From Tenacibaculum holothuriorum (GTDB lineage Bacteria > Bacteroidota > Bacteroidia > Flavobacteriales > Flavobacteriaceae), in contig NZ_LAPZ01000002.1 of the NCBI RefSeq assembly GCF_002120225.1, forward strand, positions 186,001 through 250,000: a stretch of DNA of 64,000 nt. The letters run 5' to 3'. Below the pieces are notes generated by a model. It was given only the letters and a program-made list of their open reading frames with translations, did not search any database and had not been told where the DNA came from. Position numbers and translations under genes: made by a program. How positions within the stretch are numbered: position 1 is the first letter of the stretch; each line of letters opens with the position of its first letter. Below are positions 26,110 through 35,412 of the stretch, one piece after another.

Positions 26110-26874
26110 ATGAAAAAAACAATTCTACACCTATTTTTATACTTAGTAACATCATCTATTTTTAGCCAAAATTCATTAGAGGTACAATATGATGTTATCA
26201 CAAATATTAGTCATTTATATAAAACTACTGGTGTTTTAAAGATCAGTAGTAACAAATCACACTATATAGTATTAAAAGCGAATAATGGATTTAAAAAAGA
26301 TACTGAAAAAAGGATAAATGGAGAGTTACACATTACCCTTGCAGAATCTGACAATAGACCACAAGTTTATACTGATATTAATAAGAATTTATTACTATCT
26401 GGACGTAACAAAATAAAAATGCTTAAAGAACAATTACCTAAAATTAATTGGAAAATAACAGATGAATTTAAAAAAATAGGTGAGTATAAATGTCAAAAAG
26501 CAACAGGATATTTTAGAGGCAGAACCTATACCACTTGGTTTGCAAATAAAATACCAGTACCTTTTGGACCTTGGAAATTACAAGGATTACCTGGTTTAAT
26601 AATTGAGGTTAAGGACAACAGAAAAGAAGTATACTTTAGGGCTACTAAAGTGAGTTTTAAAGATAATGTAACTATTAACAATTTTCCTGATGAAGAAAAA
26701 GCAATACCATTAAGAGAGTATATTGAAGTTATTCTTCCTAAGAAACAGAAAGAATTAATTTCAAAAATAAATGCACAGAACAGCGATAGAAACACCACTA
26801 TAACCACAACATCTATTGACAAAAATTCTAAAAAAGAAAGAATCTACGAATGGGAAGAAAAAGTAAAACAATAG
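26110..26874 (+). CDS. GLPGLI family secreted protein
   Basis: A protein of 254 residues with a signal peptide (MKKTILHLFLYLVTSSIFSQ). The family-defining GLPGLI motif is exact at residues 159-164, preceded by the typical TTWFANKIPVPFGPWKL segment. The family is confined to Bacteroidota and its function is unknown. Its members are often paired with outer-membrane receptors, as here: the receptor gene starts inside this one (25-base overlap), so the two are translationally coupled. A periplasmic or surface partner role for the receptor is inference. Confidence 0.9.
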   Translation: MKKTILHLFLYLVTSSIFSQNSLEVQYDVITNISHLYKTTGVLKISSNKSHYIVLKANNGFKKDTEKRINGELHITLAESDNRPQVYTDINKNLLLSGRNKIKMLKEQLPKINWKITDEFKKIGEYKCQKATGYFRGRTYTTWFANKIPVPFGPWKLQGLPGLIIEVKDNRKEVYFRATKVSFKDNVTINNFPDEEKAIPLREYIEVILPKKQKELISKINAQNSDRNTTITTTSIDKNSKKERIYEWEEKVKQ

Positions 26875-29543
26875 TAAACACACTACTTCCTATTTTATTC
26901 TTTTTCTTTATTAGCATATACGGTTTTTCACAAACCATAATTTCGGGTACTTTAAAAGACAGTAAGGATAATTTAATTATAGGTAATATTGTTTTAAAAG
27001 ATAGTTTACTTAAAAGTTATATATCCTATACGTATTCAAACAACAAAGGTTATTATCAACTTAAATTAAATAAAAAAACAGGGAGTTTTAATTTAGTATT
27101 TTCTTCTTTAGGATATAAACCTAAAACAATTCCTATATCAATTAACAAAGAGCAAGATAATATTACTGTTAATGTAGTTTTACAAGATGATAATATTAGT
27201 TTAAATGAAGTTATTATAAAAGCAGAAAAAGCAGTTTTTATACAAAAAGACACTATCCGATTCAGAACAAAAGCATTTACGAACGGTACTGAACAGACGG
27301 TTGAAGATTTACTAAAAAAAATACCTGGATTAAATATTGATAATGAAGGAAAAATTAAGGTAGGCAACCAAGAAATAGAAAAATTAATGGTTGATGGTGA
27401 TGATTTTTTTGAAAAAGGCTATAAAATACTTTCAAAAAATATGCCTGCACACCCAATAGAAGAAGTAGAAATATTGAAACACTTTTCTAATAATAGATTA
27501 TTAAAAGGGGTGGAAAATAGTGATAAAGTAGCTTTAAATTTAAAACTTAATGAAAAAGCTAAACGTGTTTGGTTTGGTAACGTCAGTTTGGGTTATGGGT
27601 TGTTTTTTGAAAATCGTTATGAAACAAAAGCCAACCTTATGAACTTCGGAAAAAAGAATAAATACTTTTTTTTAACGAGTCTTAACAATACAGGTATAGA
27701 TGTTACAGGTAATATAAATCACTTAATAAATCCTTTGCGTTATAACGAACCAGGAAGTATTGGCGATAATCAATCTACAAGTAATTTGTTAAATTTATCT
27801 ATCTACAATTCATTTTTTGATAAAGGAAGAACCAATTTTAACAATACCGAATTGGCTTCATTAAATGCCATTTTTAATCCATCAAAAAAAATAAAAATAA
27901 AAGCACTAAGTTTTTTAAATTGGGATGAAAATAGCGACACTAAAACAAGTATTGATAATATAAACACTACCAATACTAGTTTTACTAATACTGAAAACAA
28001 TATATTAAATAATAAAAGTACCATAGCTTTTGGTAAAGTTGATGTAATTTATAACATCAATAAAAATAAAATGTTGTCAGCAACAACCAAATATAAATAT
28101 GGTGATTTTAATGACACTTCTAATTTAACTTTTAACGGATATAGTACCTCCGAAAATTTAAAACATCAAAATAATATTTTTGATCAAAAAATAATTTTTA
28201 CAAATAGACTTTCTAAAAAAGCTGTTTATGTTACTACTGGTCGTTTTATCAACGAAAAATCACCTCAAAAATATAAAATAAATCAATTTTTATTTCAAGA
28301 TTTATTTCCGAATTCTACCAATGCAAATAACATAAAACAATTAAGTGATAACGAAATGACATTTGCAGGTGTTAACACACACTTACTAACTAGAAAAAAT
28401 AATGGCGATTTATTAGAAGTACAATTAGGAAATGAATATAGGAGTGATAAATTAAATACACAACTTACCTTATTAAACAACAATAATGTTATAAATATAA
28501 CAGGTGCTTATAAAAACACTACACAATACAAGGTTAACAATACGTATTTAAAAGGTAAATATCATTTAAAAATAAAAAAAATGCGTCTTATTGGTGAATT
28601 AAATTTTCATAACCTTACTAATAACTTAAATGATATTACTCTTAACAAAAGTGAAAATTATTTTTATATAAATCCAAGTATTGGTTTTGATTGGGTAATA
28701 AACGATAGCAACAAAATAACCTCTTCTGTTTCATACAACACTACAAATGCTAAAATAGTTGATGTGTATAACAATTTTGCTTTAACAAGTTTCCGATCTT
28801 TCTCTAAAGGTACAGGTAACTTTAATCAGCTAAACGCATCAAGTGCAAATTTAAACTACTCTTTGGGTGATTATAATGATCGGTTTTTTGCTTATTTCAG
28901 CTTATTTTATACTAAAAATTATGATTTCTTTTCGAGCAATAGCTTAATTCAACAGAACTACACACAAACAGAAAAAATTGTAGTAAAAAATAGAGAATAT
29001 ATTAGTATAAACTCAAAAATAGATTATTATTTTAAATCAATAACTTCTAATCTTAAATTAGACATTGGATATATTAAAAGTGAATACAAAAACAGGGTAA
29101 ATAATGCTGATTTACGAAAAGTAACCTCAAACAACTATAACTATGGTTTAAATTTGCGTTCTGGTTTTAGAGGTTTTTTTAATTATCATTTTGGTACTAA
29201 ATGGAATACTGCTGCAATAAAACAATCTGGTTTTAAAACCTCAAACACAAACAACAAAAGTTTCTTAGACTTGTCTTTTGTTTTTAATGACAAGTTAAAT
29301 GCAAATATAAAATCAGAACGCTACTATTTTGGCAATTTAAAGAAAGACAACACCTATTATTTCTTAGATTTTGAAGCAATATATCAAATTAAAAAAGACA
29401 AAATGTTACTAGAACTATCAGGAAGAAACCTTTTTAATACACAGAAATTCAAAAGCTTTTCAATTAGTGATATAGGAACATCTACAACCGAATATAGACT
29501 TTTACCAAGATTTGTTTTACTAAAACTAATTTATCGTTTTTAA
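26850..29543 (+). CDS. TonB-dependent receptor-like outer membrane protein paired with GLPGLI
   Basis: A protein of 897 residues. A signal peptide of about 28 residues is followed by a carboxypeptidase-regulatory-like domain (about 29-112), a plug-like segment (about 140-225, with VEDLLKKIPGLNIDNEGKI and MVDGDDFF) and a long barrel ending in a terminal Phe (LLKLIYRF). The plug lacks the usual GADAVAG-type ending, as in the group of outer-membrane beta-barrel proteins that accompany GLPGLI genes. Composition is very rich in Asn, Lys and Ile. The start overlaps the GLPGLI gene by 25 bases. The substrate is unknown. Confidence 0.85.
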   Translation: MGRKSKTIVNTLLPILFFFFISIYGFSQTIISGTLKDSKDNLIIGNIVLKDSLLKSYISYTYSNNKGYYQLKLNKKTGSFNLVFSSLGYKPKTIPISINKEQDNITVNVVLQDDNISLNEVIIKAEKAVFIQKDTIRFRTKAFTNGTEQTVEDLLKKIPGLNIDNEGKIKVGNQEIEKLMVDGDDFFEKGYKILSKNMPAHPIEEVEILKHFSNNRLLKGVENSDKVALNLKLNEKAKRVWFGNVSLGYGLFFENRYETKANLMNFGKKNKYFFLTSLNNTGIDVTGNINHLINPLRYNEPGSIGDNQSTSNLLNLSIYNSFFDKGRTNFNNTELASLNAIFNPSKKIKIKALSFLNWDENSDTKTSIDNINTTNTSFTNTENNILNNKSTIAFGKVDVIYNINKNKMLSATTKYKYGDFNDTSNLTFNGYSTSENLKHQNNIFDQKIIFTNRLSKKAVYVTTGRFINEKSPQKYKINQFLFQDLFPNSTNANNIKQLSDNEMTFAGVNTHLLTRKNNGDLLEVQLGNEYRSDKLNTQLTLLNNNNVINITGAYKNTTQYKVNNTYLKGKYHLKIKKMRLIGELNFHNLTNNLNDITLNKSENYFYINPSIGFDWVINDSNKITSSVSYNTTNAKIVDVYNNFALTSFRSFSKGTGNFNQLNASSANLNYSLGDYNDRFFAYFSLFYTKNYDFFSSNSLIQQNYTQTEKIVVKNREYISINSKIDYYFKSITSNLKLDIGYIKSEYKNRVNNADLRKVTSNNYNYGLNLRSGFRGFFNYHFGTKWNTAAIKQSGFKTSNTNNKSFLDLSFVFNDKLNANIKSERYYFGNLKKDNTYYFLDFEAIYQIKKDKMLLELSGRNLFNTQKFKSFSISDIGTSTTEYRLLPRFVLLKLIYRF

Positions 29544-29567
29544 AAACTTATTAACCTATTTTAATTT

Positions 29568-30089
29568 CTAAACCTCACTTTCATCTTCTTTCTTCTCAAC
29601 CTCTTCTTCATCTTTAATTATAGAAGGAAAAATAGTCGGAGCAATTTTCTTCACTGGCTTATATAAAATAGACTCTCCTAAACTTTCTTGAGAAACAAAC
29701 GGAATGGTATCGTTCATCTTTCCGAAGAAAATAAAAATAACACTTAATATTAATCCTATTTTTAAAGCTCCAAATACACCTCCTAAAATTTTGTTCAGAA
29801 TTCCTAAAGAAGCAAAATCAGCAATCTTAGTTAAGATTTTACCTAGCAATGCAATTATCACAATAATAACCACAAATGTTGCTGCAAAAGCAGCTAACGA
29901 AACGTATTTCTCATCCCAATCTACACTGTCCTTTAACCAATCACCAATAAAATACGAAAAATGAATTGCACCATATACCCCAGCAACAAGAGCTACTAAA
30001 GAAGCTACCTCAACAAACAGCCCTTTCATTAATCCTCGAACAAAACCAAAAAGTAATAAAGCAGCAATTATAATATCAAATGTATTCAT
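29568..30089 (-). CDS. cvpA: CvpA family membrane protein
   Basis: A protein of 173 residues with four predicted membrane helices (about 4-22, 25-45, 64-85, 102-122) and an acidic cytoplasmic tail (DEEEVEKKEDESEV). The opening FDIIIAALLLFGFVRGLMKG is typical of CvpA, which was first linked to colicin V production and more recently to envelope stress. A palindrome (30107-30122) overlaps a near-consensus -7 (TATATTTA) upstream. The gene is transcribed alone and diverges from a conserved hypothetical gene. Confidence 0.85.
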   Translation of the reverse strand: MNTFDIIIAALLLFGFVRGLMKGLFVEVASLVALVAGVYGAIHFSYFIGDWLKDSVDWDEKYVSLAAFAATFVVIIVIIALLGKILTKIADFASLGILNKILGGVFGALKIGLILSVIFIFFGKMNDTIPFVSQESLGESILYKPVKKIAPTIFPSIIKDEEEVEKKEDESEV

Positions 30090-30106
30090 AGTTATTTAAG
30101 TCTTTC

Positions 30107-30122
30107 TGTGTAAATATACACA
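30107..30122. repeat. Palindrome in the cvpA divergent promoter region
   Basis: TGTGTA and TACACA are separated by four bases (AATA). On the minus strand this covers the likely cvpA -7 sequence, so it could be an operator. Confidence 0.35.
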
Positions 30123-30131
30123 ACTCCTCAT

Positions 30132-30139
30132 TATCTTTG
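30132..30139 (+). promoter_or_regulatory. -7 box of the conserved hypothetical gene at 30157
   Basis: TATCTTTG matches TAnnTTTG, 17 bases upstream of the ATG. Confidence 0.6.
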
Positions 30140-30156
30140 CGCTTTCAATATAAAAT

Positions 30157-30513
30157 ATGGATAAAGAAACTAGTTTAAAGGAAAAGTGGGATTTTTTAAC
30201 CAAAGAATTATCTCAACAATTTGCAGAAGGTGATGAACTAACTATAGATGCTATTATCTACTTAATTGGTGTTCAAGAATTAGGACAAGGACGTCGTAGA
30301 TTTAAAAAAGACGAAAAAGTAAATCTAATGCATATTGCTATTTGCAAGCTTTTAGAGCCTTACGGATATTATGAGTTTGATTTTTTTGATAACGATGGTT
30401 GGCCACACTATAAAACACTTACCGAGTTACCTAGTTTAAAACCTGGTGAGCAAACTGTGTTAATGAAAGAAGCTATTATTAATTATTTTGAAGCTCTTAA
30501 CTTTTTTAAGTAA
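30157..30513 (+). CDS. Conserved hypothetical protein
   Basis: A soluble protein of 118 residues without a signal peptide or membrane segment. It has a single Cys and a distinctive aromatic stretch (GYYEFDFFDNDGWPHYKTL). I believe orthologues exist across Flavobacteriia, sometimes mislabelled as ABC transporter ATPase, but no ATP-binding motif is present. It has a good -7 box and overlaps the convergent SDR gene by eight bases. No function is proposed. Confidence 0.65.
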   Translation: MDKETSLKEKWDFLTKELSQQFAEGDELTIDAIIYLIGVQELGQGRRRFKKDEKVNLMHIAICKLLEPYGYYEFDFFDNDGWPHYKTLTELPSLKPGEQTVLMKEAIINYFEALNFFK

Positions 30514-31300
30514 CACTCAACTTTCTAATCATTATTGATAATAACTTAGGAAAAAAACGTTTTACATAAACTCCTAATTTTTCTTTAGCTCCAGCAATAT
30601 AAACTTCCTCTTTCTTTTGTTTAATTGCTTTCAGCATTAATTTAGCAAAACGATCAGGGTCTATTCCATTTTGTGTTGCCTTATCCATTGAGTTTTGCGG
30701 AGATCCATCACCCGTTAATGCATTTTTTGAAACATTTGTTGTAACAAAACCTGGGCACACCAATGTTACAGCAATATTATCTTTAAAATGTTCTGCTCGA
30801 AGACTATCAAAAAACCCATGTAAAGCATGTTTAGTTGCAGCATAAGTTGATCGTAAAGGTGTTCCTATTTTACCAACAATACTTGTAGTAACAACATAAT
30901 GACCCGATTTTTGAGCTATAAAATGAGGTAATAAAGCTTTAGTAAGTGCTACAGTTCCTAAATAATTAATATCCATCAAACGCTTATCAACTTCAATAGA
31001 AGTATCTTTTACTAAAGAACGTTGGCTAATTCCTCCGTTATTTACCAGAACATCAACATGACCAAAAAATGAAATAGCTTCTCGAGTTTTTCCTTCTAAG
31101 CTTGAATAATTTTCCAAATCTAGTGGCAAAATCTTCACGCTATTTGGATAAGCACAGAGTTGTTGAACTTCTTTCAATTTTTCTTCATTTCTTGATGATA
31201 ATATTAGTTCAACATTATGCTTTGAAAGTTCAATAGCTAATGATTTTCCAATACCCGAAGAAGCACCTGTTATCCAAAAAACTGATTTTTCTAACTTCAT
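30506..31300 (-). CDS. Short-chain dehydrogenase/reductase
   Basis: A Rossmann-fold oxidoreductase of 264 residues. The nucleotide-binding TGASSGIG lies at 11-18, the NNGG motif at 87-90, and the catalytic S140, Y153 and K157 (in STYAATKHA) are intact. An Arg in LSSRNEEKL after strand two suggests NADPH preference. It belongs to the DHRS7-like group with a C-terminal hydrophobic extension, but the substrate cannot be read from the sequence. The 3' end overlaps the convergent hypothetical gene by eight bases. Confidence 0.88.
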   Translation of the reverse strand: MKLEKSVFWITGASSGIGKSLAIELSKHNVELILSSRNEEKLKEVQQLCAYPNSVKILPLDLENYSSLEGKTREAISFFGHVDVLVNNGGISQRSLVKDTSIEVDKRLMDINYLGTVALTKALLPHFIAQKSGHYVVTTSIVGKIGTPLRSTYAATKHALHGFFDSLRAEHFKDNIAVTLVCPGFVTTNVSKNALTGDGSPQNSMDKATQNGIDPDRFAKLMLKAIKQKKEEVYIAGAKEKLGVYVKRFFPKLLSIMIRKLSVT

Positions 31301-31427
31301 TTTTTAAAATTTTCTCTGCAATGTACCTATTTTAAATTAGAAATATTAAATTTGGTACGTTTCTTGACTAGCTAACATAAAACCCTAGTTTTTAAACATA
31401 AATAATAACCCTTATCTTACTTACATT

Positions 31428-32804
31428 ATGATAAAAAGATTACTTGCACTATTAGTATTTGCTACCACGGTTGTAAATGCTCAGTACACAGTTAAAGGAA
31501 CAATGACCCCTCCAGATAAAGGTGATTGGGTTACTCTACACAAACTACAAGGTGTAAAACCTAAATTTATTACGCATTCAACCATAAAGTTTGATACTGT
31601 TTTAATTGGTGGAGAAAAGCAAGTTCTTGGTCGTTTTGCCTTACAATTACCAGAAAATGCTACCAAAGGAGAATATAGAGTTACCTATAGAAATAAAGGA
31701 GCTGGTTTTGTTGATTTTATTTTTAACAAAGAAGATGTAGAATTTATTTTCAATCCAAAATTCCCAGACGAATCTGTAGTTTTTACTCGCTCTAGAGAAA
31801 ATAAAGTATTTAAAGATTACGAACAACAAACTCGTAAAATTCAAAAAGATATAGATTCTCTTCAGTTAGAGTACTTTAAAAACCCTACAAAAGACACTAA
31901 AAAAGCTTATAAAAAAGCAGTTGGTTTATTAGAAGATACTCAAGAAGCTTTTGATAATAAATCAGAAGGAATGTTAGTAAATAGCTATATTAAAGCTTCA
32001 GAACGTTATAACGACTCTGGTATTAACGATAACTTAGAAGAGTATGCGGCTGCTATTAAAGAGAATTACTTTAAAAACTTAGATTTTGAAAGTAAAGACT
32101 TATACAATTCTTCAATTTTTGTAGATAAGATTACAGATTATATTTTATTCTTAAACTTTTCTGATGATCAACCAACATTAAGAAAATTATATAAAGAATC
32201 AATTGATGTAGTAATGGATAAAATTTCTGAAGATCAATTGAAAAAAGATATTACTGAATACTTAATTACAACATTTACCGACAAAAGAGATTCTGAAATT
32301 GTAGATTGGTTATTTGCTAAGTATTATAGAAAATTACCTGCTGCAATGCAAGATGCTGCCTTTAAAAGAAAGAAGCTTGGTTTATTAACCGCTACTGTAG
32401 GTAGAGTTGCTCCTAACTTTTCTTGGAAAGAAGATGGAACAGAAAAAACTTTAGCAGGGTTAAATGATGGTCAAAAATACTTGTTAGTTTTCTGGAGCAC
32501 ATCATGCTCTCACTGTGTTAGAGAAATTCCTGAGTTACACAAAATCATAAAGAATGACGGAAATGTTTCTGTAGTTTCTTTTAGTATTGAAGAAAATGAG
32601 TTAGACTGGACAGAGTTTATTAAAAACTTACCTAATTGGCATAATGCTGTTGGAACACACCCAGATTACAAATTCGATAATGAAACTGTAAAAAAATACA
32701 ACCTTTTAGGAACACCTACTTATTTTATATTAGATAGTAATAAAAAGATTATTGCAATGCCTGATGGTATTGAAGATGTTAAAAAATACTTTAACAAATC
32801 GTAA
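31428..32804 (+). CDS. TlpA-like thiol-disulfide oxidoreductase
   Basis: An exported protein of 458 residues with a signal peptide (to about A18). It has a beta-rich N-terminal domain (20-120), a helical middle (125-320) and a C-terminal thioredoxin domain (from about 327). The redox motif is C360-SH-C363 in LLVFWSTSCSHC, and the cis-Pro loop GTPTYFILDSN lies near 437. Its role is probably periplasmic disulfide reduction or quality control. The long N-terminal part resembles the DUF4369-type heads of Bacteroidota TlpA proteins. The stop lies 11 bases before convergent yraN, with no terminator seen. Confidence 0.85.
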   Translation: MIKRLLALLVFATTVVNAQYTVKGTMTPPDKGDWVTLHKLQGVKPKFITHSTIKFDTVLIGGEKQVLGRFALQLPENATKGEYRVTYRNKGAGFVDFIFNKEDVEFIFNPKFPDESVVFTRSRENKVFKDYEQQTRKIQKDIDSLQLEYFKNPTKDTKKAYKKAVGLLEDTQEAFDNKSEGMLVNSYIKASERYNDSGINDNLEEYAAAIKENYFKNLDFESKDLYNSSIFVDKITDYILFLNFSDDQPTLRKLYKESIDVVMDKISEDQLKKDITEYLITTFTDKRDSEIVDWLFAKYYRKLPAAMQDAAFKRKKLGLLTATVGRVAPNFSWKEDGTEKTLAGLNDGQKYLLVFWSTSCSHCVREIPELHKIIKNDGNVSVVSFSIEENELDWTEFIKNLPNWHNAVGTHPDYKFDNETVKKYNLLGTPTYFILDSNKKIIAMPDGIEDVKKYFNKS

Positions 32805-32815
32805 GTAGTAAACTT

Positions 32816-33175
32816 TTAAAAATATAAGAAAGCGTCTTTTAAATGTTCAATTTGAAAGACGTTTTTGTTTTTAATAATCGCTATAATATCGAATCGAATT
32901 TCTACATCTAAATCATTTTCAATAACATAATTATCTATTGCAGAAACAAGTAGTTTTATTTTTTTTGGATTCACAAAATCTTGCGGATTACCAAAATAAT
33001 CGGTAGAACGTGTTTTAACCTCTAGAACTGCCAATACATTATTCTTTTGTGCAATAATATCTATTTCAGCTTTTTGAAATCGGTAATTCTTTTCAACTAT
33101 TGAATATCCGTTTTCAATTAAATATTCAATCGCTAAAAGTTCTCCTTGCTTACCTAAATCGTTATGTTGTGCCAT
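32816..33175 (-). CDS. YraN family (UPF0102) endonuclease-like protein
   Basis: A protein of 119 residues with a restriction-endonuclease-like fold. The family residues are seen: G11-E12, the AEIDII motif with D39, and E52-V-K54 in LEVKTR, which together form a PD-(D/E)XK-type site. The cellular role is not established; Holliday-junction processing has been suggested for homologues. Its ATG shares one base with the stop of the peroxidase gene (TAATG), so the two are coupled. Confidence 0.88.
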   Translation of the reverse strand: MAQHNDLGKQGELLAIEYLIENGYSIVEKNYRFQKAEIDIIAQKNNVLAVLEVKTRSTDYFGNPQDFVNPKKIKLLVSAIDNYVIENDLDVEIRFDIIAIIKNKNVFQIEHLKDAFLYF

Positions 33176-34242
33176 TATTCAAACGGATTCGAATATCTAG
33201 AATCCTTTAATAAATCTTCGTCAGTTAAAGTTAGTAAAAAAGCTTTTAAGTCTATTTTGTCTTGATTACTTAATTGTAATCCACCAGATTTTGCAATAAT
33301 ACTCAATGTAACGTTGGTGTTTCTATCAGATTTAACTCCTGAATTATAATGCTCAATTACCTCATCTAATGTTTTGAACCTTCCGTCGTGCATATAAGGA
33401 GCTGTAACCGCTATATTTCGCAACGAAGGAACTTTGAATGCTCCTTTTGTTAAGAACCCTCTTTTAACAGCGTCTCTACCTAAATCTTTTAAATCTCTAT
33501 CTAAATCTAATCCATTATTCATATAATCATCATTTTCAAAATTAGCCTCTCCATGACATTGAGCACAATTAGCTCCTTTTCCGCTTCTAAAACCGCCAAA
33601 GAAAATTTCTTTCCCTCTTTCTTCTGAAGCAGTAAAAAAAGCTTTTCCTTCATTATTTTTATCAAACTTACTTCTGTTGGAAACTATTGAATTCATAAAC
33701 TGTTCTAATGCTAAAGAAATAGTAACTTCAGAAATTTCTTTATTTGGAAATGCTCTTTTAAAACGCTCTTTATAATCTTTAAGTGTTTGTAGTTTTGCAA
33801 CGACACGTTCTAAAGTTTCATCCATTTCTAAAGTATCTTGAATAGGCAATAATGATTGATCTCTCAATAAATGTGCTCTACCATCCCAAAAGAACTCATT
33901 GGTATTCCATAACATATTAAAAATAGCCATAGCTTGTCTTTTCCCCTTTAGTTTTCTAACACCTTCAGAAAATTTTCTAGGATCGGAAAAAGCATTTTCT
34001 TGACGGTGACAAGAAGCACAAGAAATAGAATTGTCTTTACTTAACGCAGTTTCATAAAACAATCTTCTACCTAGCTCAACACCTTCTTCTGTTAATTGGT
34101 TATCTTTAGGTATACTTGGTCTTGGCAATCCGTTAAATTCTAAATTATAACGAACTGGTTTGTATGTTTCTACCAATCCTTTATTTTGACAAGAACTGAT
34201 TAAAAAAGTAGTTAATAAGAAAAAAACATAGAGTTTTCTCAT
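33175..34242 (-). CDS. Di-haem cytochrome c peroxidase (MauG/CcpA type)
   Basis: A protein of 355 residues with two c-type haem sites, C75-AS-CH79 and C226-AQ-CH230. The N-terminus reads like a lipoprotein signal with the lipobox ending at C18 (LISSC), so a periplasmic membrane-anchored location is likely. The family reduces hydrogen peroxide or, in MauG-like members, oxidises protein substrates. The gene is coupled to downstream yraN by a one-base overlap, an unexpected pairing without an obvious functional link. Confidence 0.88.
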   Translation of the reverse strand: MRKLYVFFLLTTFLISSCQNKGLVETYKPVRYNLEFNGLPRPSIPKDNQLTEEGVELGRRLFYETALSKDNSISCASCHRQENAFSDPRKFSEGVRKLKGKRQAMAIFNMLWNTNEFFWDGRAHLLRDQSLLPIQDTLEMDETLERVVAKLQTLKDYKERFKRAFPNKEISEVTISLALEQFMNSIVSNRSKFDKNNEGKAFFTASEERGKEIFFGGFRSGKGANCAQCHGEANFENDDYMNNGLDLDRDLKDLGRDAVKRGFLTKGAFKVPSLRNIAVTAPYMHDGRFKTLDEVIEHYNSGVKSDRNTNVTLSIIAKSGGLQLSNQDKIDLKAFLLTLTDEDLLKDSRYSNPFE

Positions 34243-34312
34243 AGCTTTATGAAGTTGAATTATAAGACAAACTTATTAAAAGCTACAAGGGCAAAATTTG
34301 ATTTAAATCACA

Positions 34313-35293
34313 TTATTTAAAAATTACTTCAGTAGAATTTTTAGTAATATTTACGTCTACTTTTCTTCCCATAATCAAAGCTCTATTATCTGGTTCATGG
34401 CCAGCAGGAAAATTAAATAGAATAGGAGTATCTTTAGGTACAATATCTAAAACGAGTTGTTCAATAGAGCTTCCCCAAGGCGTTGTATTCTTTTTTATCT
34501 TAGTCATATCACCAACAATAACTGCTTTTACTTTTGAAAAATATCCTGCACGTTTTAAGCTTTGTAACATACGATCTATTGCATATTTATACTCGCCAAT
34601 TTCTTCTATAAAAAGTATTTTCCCTTCCGTAGAAATCTGACTCGAAGAACCTAACATCGAAGCTAAAATAGCAATATTACCTCCTACCAATTCTCCTGAA
34701 ACTTGTCCTACCCTATTATATTTTGAAGTTGGAATCTTATACACCAAATTTTCACCGAATAATGCTTTTCGTAACGATTCTACACTTTTAGCTATTACTT
34801 CTGGCTTATCTTGAAAACTTGTGCCCATAATTCCATGAACAGTTTCAATTCCTAGATTATGTACATGATTATGAAATGCAGTAATATCAGAATAACCAAC
34901 AATCCATTTAGGAGATTCTTTAAATTGTGTAAAATCAAGTTTATCTAAAATTCGTACAGAACCGTATCCTCCTCTTGCGCTCCAAATTGCTTTTATATTC
35001 GGATTATCTAGTGCCTTTTGAAAATCTTCACAACGCTCTTCATCGGTACCCGCAAAATGATGTTCTTGATTAAACATATTCTTCCCATACACAACATTTA
35101 GTCCCCAACTTTCAGCTACCTCCTTTGCTTTATCAATTACATGTTTTCGGTTCTTTAAAATTCCTGCAGGAGCAACTATAGCTATCGTATCACCTTTTGT
35201 AAGATAAGGTGGTGTTTGTAACTTCATAGGTTTTGTTTGAGAAAAAACTGATGAAACCATCATCATTAAAAACAATATTCTTATTTCCTTCAT
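34313..35293 (-). CDS. Muramoyl LD-carboxypeptidase (peptidase S66)
   Basis: A protein of 326 residues with an N-terminal signal peptide (MKEIRILFLMMMVSSVFSQ). Peptidase S66 features are the GDTIAIVAPAG opening, WSARGGYGSVRIL, the Ser of VGYSDITAFHN as nucleophile, the Glu pair in LFIEEIGEYKYAIDRML and the His in FPAGHEPDNRAL. The enzyme trims the terminal D-Ala from tetrapeptides for cell-wall recycling. Export is notable since the E. coli enzyme is cytoplasmic, and an exported GH3 glucosaminidase is also found in this window. Confidence 0.88.
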   Translation of the reverse strand: MKEIRILFLMMMVSSVFSQTKPMKLQTPPYLTKGDTIAIVAPAGILKNRKHVIDKAKEVAESWGLNVVYGKNMFNQEHHFAGTDEERCEDFQKALDNPNIKAIWSARGGYGSVRILDKLDFTQFKESPKWIVGYSDITAFHNHVHNLGIETVHGIMGTSFQDKPEVIAKSVESLRKALFGENLVYKIPTSKYNRVGQVSGELVGGNIAILASMLGSSSQISTEGKILFIEEIGEYKYAIDRMLQSLKRAGYFSKVKAVIVGDMTKIKKNTTPWGSSIEQLVLDIVPKDTPILFNFPAGHEPDNRALIMGRKVDVNITKNSTEVIFK

Positions 35294-35382
35294 AAATAAG
35301 TCTTACTTCATAATTCTAAAAACTAGAATCAACATTAAGTAAATGTACCCAATTTATAGCAGTTTAAAAAATTGCTTTTTTG

Positions 35383-35390
35383 TACTTTTG
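35383..35390 (+). promoter_or_regulatory. -7 box of metG
   Basis: TACTTTTG matches TAnnTTTG, 22 bases upstream of the ATG at 35413. It excludes an in-frame ATG at 35380 as the start. Confidence 0.65.
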
Positions 35391-35412
35391 CCCTTTAATT
35401 TTATACAAAGAG

